From NCBI GenBank assembly GCA_951394045.1, contig OX595991.1, positions 2,480,001-2,544,000 of the forward strand: a stretch of DNA of 64,000 bases, in the 5' to 3' direction. Below the pieces are notes generated by a model. The model worked only from the letters and a program-made list of their open reading frames with translations. It had not been told where the DNA came from and ran no database searches. Below, piece after piece: positions 61,301-64,000 of this stretch. Source of the DNA: Nitzschia sp. DOCU1. Lineage: Eukaryota > Bacillariophyta > Bacillariophyceae > Bacillariales > Bacillariaceae. Both the position numbers and the translations under genes were made by a program. Within the stretch, counting starts at the first letter, position 1, and every line of letters begins with the position of its first letter.

Positions 61301-61913
61301 GACCACAACACGATCGTCCTCCTTAGAGTCCGTTTCGTCTACCTCTTCCACAATAGCAAATTATGATAACAACAACAAGGCGTGGAAAGACGTGGAACCA
61401 GCAGCGCCACCAGCCGCCGCATCACAAGGGGGGCTCGTCAAGAAATCCACCGCCATCAAGAAGAAGAAGAAGGTTGCCTTCAATGAGCGTGTCCGAATTC
61501 GAAAGACGATTCATATCAATGAATACTCTGACGAAGAGGTGACCTCCGTGTGGTACACACCACGTGAATCGACCGAAATGAGACAGGAGGCCCTGTTTGT
61601 GGCCCAGCTGGCCAAGGATGGTTTGCTCCCCGCATCTGGAGCTGCTAGCCAGCATTCGGACAGCAGCGAAGATGCACGATATTGTCTGCGAGGTATCGAA
61701 ATGTACACTGGATCAGAGCAAGCAACGCAAAGACAGCAACGAAAGGAAGCTATTCGTTGGGCCCTTCTCAAAGAGATGGAATTTCAGTATGACGAGGGCG
61801 CGTACGATCCCGCCTATATTGCTGAACTGTATAGCAAGGCCTCTCGCTCTTGTGCCGCGTCAGCTCGAGCGAGGGGCTTGGAAGACGAAATCAACGCGTT
61901 GCTACTTCGATGA
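61239..61913 (+). CDS. Diatom-type family protein of unknown function, second member
   Basis: Single exon, 224 residues. The Ser/Thr-rich N-terminus leads to a basic run and the family core (VAFNERVRIRKTIHINEYSD then EEVTSVWYTPRE), a helical middle with RYCLRGIEMYTG and a C-terminal charged helix (AELYSKASRSCAASARARG). It shares its core with the gene at 55344-55997. No catalytic motif is recognised. An ATG at 61251 could also start. The 5' end is duplicated downstream as a broken copy. Confidence 0.7.
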   Translation: MPTTMRPSSSIRSNSYGPHATTTTRSSSLESVSSTSSTIANYDNNNKAWKDVEPAAPPAAASQGGLVKKSTAIKKKKKVAFNERVRIRKTIHINEYSDEEVTSVWYTPRESTEMRQEALFVAQLAKDGLLPASGAASQHSDSSEDARYCLRGIEMYTGSEQATQRQQRKEAIRWALLKEMEFQYDEGAYDPAYIAELYSKASRSCAASARARGLEDEINALLLR

Positions 61914-62419
61914 GGAACTAATGCAGCTATGATCTGTATTTCTTCTTTGAATCAGCACACCACGGGACGAGCCCTAGTTCTAGTACCACCATCACCACGA
62001 GGCTCCATTTGCTTCTTGTTATGCGGTACAAAGTCAAGGCATCGGGGTGGCTAGTTCTAATACGAACAAACAAGCCTTCTTTTCTCGTCCACCCCCCCCA
62101 CGGCAGCAACAACAGTGCCAAGGGCGGACAGCAATCCCCACCACCCACACCTGCGTCTGGTACTACAGAGAACCATGTAAATTTACTACTTAGAGATAGA
62201 GATATTCAACTATTACTATGCCTTGTATCATGACGCATGCATTCGGCCAACTCGGTTGAGCTAGAGCTATGCGCAGTCCGCTATCATCACGAGGACGTGC
62301 ATGCATGCGTGCGAGCAGACCGGATTTCGCCGTACTCCTCCTTCCGATCCGACCTCCCACCACCATCATTTCCTGCGCACCACGACACACATACACCACT
62401 TTTGACGATGACGCATGGC
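61914..62419. other. Intergenic between duplication copies
   Basis: No gene seen. TGACGC-type sites occur near 62230 and 62409. Confidence 0.5.
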
Positions 62420-63180
62420 ATCTTAGTGAATTTCGAGTCACTGCAGCAGCTATTAATAGTGAAGCGGTTCAATTAAAACTTAGTGGTCCTCAACTACCGG
62501 GAGTTGCGAATGTTGCGAATATTAGGGATTCCCCTGCTCCCCCCTTCTTCGCTGCGGCTTCTTCTGCTTTCGTTCCACCACATAGGTTTACCAGACGATA
62601 TCATATCATAGGTGATGGATAGTCCAACATGCGGCCTAATCCATGCCCCTCCAAATACCCGGCGGAGTAAAATCAATAATGAGCTATCGTAGCACGAGCA
62701 AGAGAAGGTCTTGCGCCACGTTGGGCTTGGCGTCTTCCACGATGTTAGTTGGAGAATAGAATTTTCTTCCGAGCCATACCTGGTAGTGTCGGGGGCTTTT
62801 CAGATAGTGATATGAAGTCCGTTCTTCGCGGCGGCTTCTTGCGCTCTCATTCCACCAAGGAAACGTGAGACGTGAGACGTGAAACTTCGTATTTTCGGAA
62901 ATTCCAAAAGCCGTTGTTCGCTGTCCGGTTTTAAGTAAATATTGTTGGGCATATCATTGACTCACCGAGCGCAAACAACGGAAGGATGAATGGTTCATTA
63001 CTGGTAGTATTCTCTCATGCATAGGCTATTCAAATTTATTCTCCGCTTCAAGTCGCTATCGCGATTTATACAAGCTCACATTTTTCCCATCTACCTACGA
63101 TTATCCACATCGACTAAAAGAACAACAATGCTCCCCTCATCCTCGATTGGAAGCAACTTCTATGGACTCTATGGGACTCA
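62420..63180 (+). repeat. Segmental duplication, copy B
   Basis: Diverged copy of 60555-61300 in the same orientation, with insertions and deletions (offset changes from about 1863 to 1955 and back to 1877). It ends inside the broken gene copy. Confidence 0.7.
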
Positions 63181-63238
63181 CATCCTACCAAAACATCTCG
63201 ATTGGGCATGCAGGCGCGTGCGTACGCCATGGCAATGA
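63128..63238 (+). pseudogene. Truncated copy of the 61239 family gene
   Basis: Starts at the ATG equal to the second Met of the parent and reads MLPSSSIGSNFYGLYGTH against MRPSSSIRSNSYGPHATT. Similarity then stops and the frame ends after 36 residues; the family core is absent. Promoter-like sequence upstream is also duplicated. Confidence 0.65.
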
Positions 63239-64000
63239 TCGACACATTCGAATGCCAGTTAGACCCATCCGAACAACAAAAAGACTGATGTATGTGGCGA
63301 AAACGACATTGACAATGCATCATCGCATCGAGATGCACTTCGATTCACAATCAGTTGTCATCTTGTCCTCCCATTTGCTGCTATCATGCCAACCTTTAAT
63401 GCAGTTCCTCTTCATCCTACGCTTCAAAAGCGCTTGAAAGAAGCCGCAGTTCCAGTCGAGACACCGCCGGTGTTGCTCTCTTTGCGTCCAATTTGGAGCA
63501 GCAATCCATGATTCAGCAATTGCAATCTCAATAGGTCGGTTTAGGACGTCTACAAACTACTTGTGCAGGCAAACAATGCAAACGACGCAGACAACAATAC
63601 GAAGAAAGGAATGCAAATGCAAACAGCATTGCCGGAGTCACAATTTCGGAATGGCGCTCTCAACTTCCAGGGGCGATTCGACGACGGGTTGTCCTTGCAT
63701 CAATGAATTGCTGGCATTTCCGTCCGAAAGCCGAAAGGAATTAAAGTGGCATTGCATCAGGTCACGTCTGGTCTGCAGTGAGGGAGTGGCAAGGTGCAGC
63801 TACCTTTGCAATGTGCTCTTCAAATGATGGCTACTACTTCGGGTGGTAAAACTGGACGATACTTGGCTAGTAGTTTTTGGAACATGGATCCTTACAAGAC
63901 TTGACATGGCATTGTCAATCGATACTAGAAGATACAATTCGGATGTCGATGGAACAATTTGCGGCCTACATCAACAAGTGGTAGGAGGGTGTCGCCACAA
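63239..64000. other. Right end: coding-like fragments, no intact gene
   Basis: Short protein-like stretches lie in different frames: 63400-63534 (Ser/Arg-rich, then LFASNLEQQSMIQQLQSQ) and about 63568-63700 (Asn/Gln-rich). They could be pieces of a decayed gene or of a multi-exon gene that continues past the window; I cannot assemble one. Confidence 0.35.

Noticed and set aside
1..64000. CRISPR arrays, insertion sequences or transposon proteins
   Set aside because: None seen: no regular spacer arrays, no reverse transcriptase, integrase or transposase motifs; expected for a gene-dense nuclear region.

Overview
The window looks like nuclear DNA of a diatom, probably pennate; the species cannot be named from sequence alone. 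Evidence: dense intron-poor genes on both strands, short GT-AG introns (mostly 70-125 nt), plastid pre-sequences ending in the diatom-type signal-peptide/Phe motif (clearest in trigger factor), an in-frame TGA read as selenocysteine with a downstream SECIS hairpin, and two members of a small protein family I associate with diatoms. About 28 protein genes and one tRNA are supported. Start codons were set to ATG; exon joins were checked for frame by hand.

Layout. 0-10 kb: 3' end of UTP18, a U1A/U2B''-type snRNP protein, a membrane-anchored selenocysteine glutathione peroxidase with SECIS, a 2OG-Fe(II) oxygenase-like protein, a half-size ABCB transporter and a copine. 10-15 kb: a MAPEG-like membrane protein, a small hypothetical gene, a promoter region rich in TGACGC/ACGTCA elements, and a plastid-type RsmB rRNA methyltransferase. 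15.7-22.5 kb: a single-exon 2258-residue protein made of about 23 PDZ-like repeats. 23-26.6 kb: an ABHD/YheT-type hydrolase, tRNA-Ala(TGC), and mitochondrial HMG-CoA lyase. 27-41 kb: a receptor-like protein with a solute-binding-like ectodomain, kinase domain and degenerate cyclase domain, then a TrmB-like methyltransferase, an ICME-like esterase, a calmodulin-lysine methyltransferase and two tandem cyclic-nucleotide phosphodiesterases. 41.8-54.9 kb: plastid trigger factor, a MYND-SET plus JmjC fusion, a membrane-anchored histidine phosphatase-like protein, a nitroreductase-like protein, CBP3 fused to a WW domain, a SelD-type NAD(P)H dehydrogenase and an LRAT/NC-domain protein. 55-64 kb: a tentative tiny spliced gene, two diatom-type family proteins, a cystinosin with an unusual N-terminal extension, a DUF1749 hydrolase, and a diverged segmental duplication carrying a broken gene copy.

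How genes may work together (inference). The kinase/cyclase-like receptor, the two phosphodiesterases and the calmodulin methyltransferase sit within 14 kb and suggest cyclic-nucleotide/Ca2+ signalling, though eukaryotic neighbours need not be co-functional. The Sec-GPx and the SelD-type dehydrogenase are both selenium-linked. At least four products look plastid-directed.

The best candidates for something undescribed are the receptor whose kinase motifs are intact while its cyclase catalytic residues are lost, the paired-PDZ giant protein, the SET-JmjC fusion, and the Sec-GPx with altered tetrad residues.
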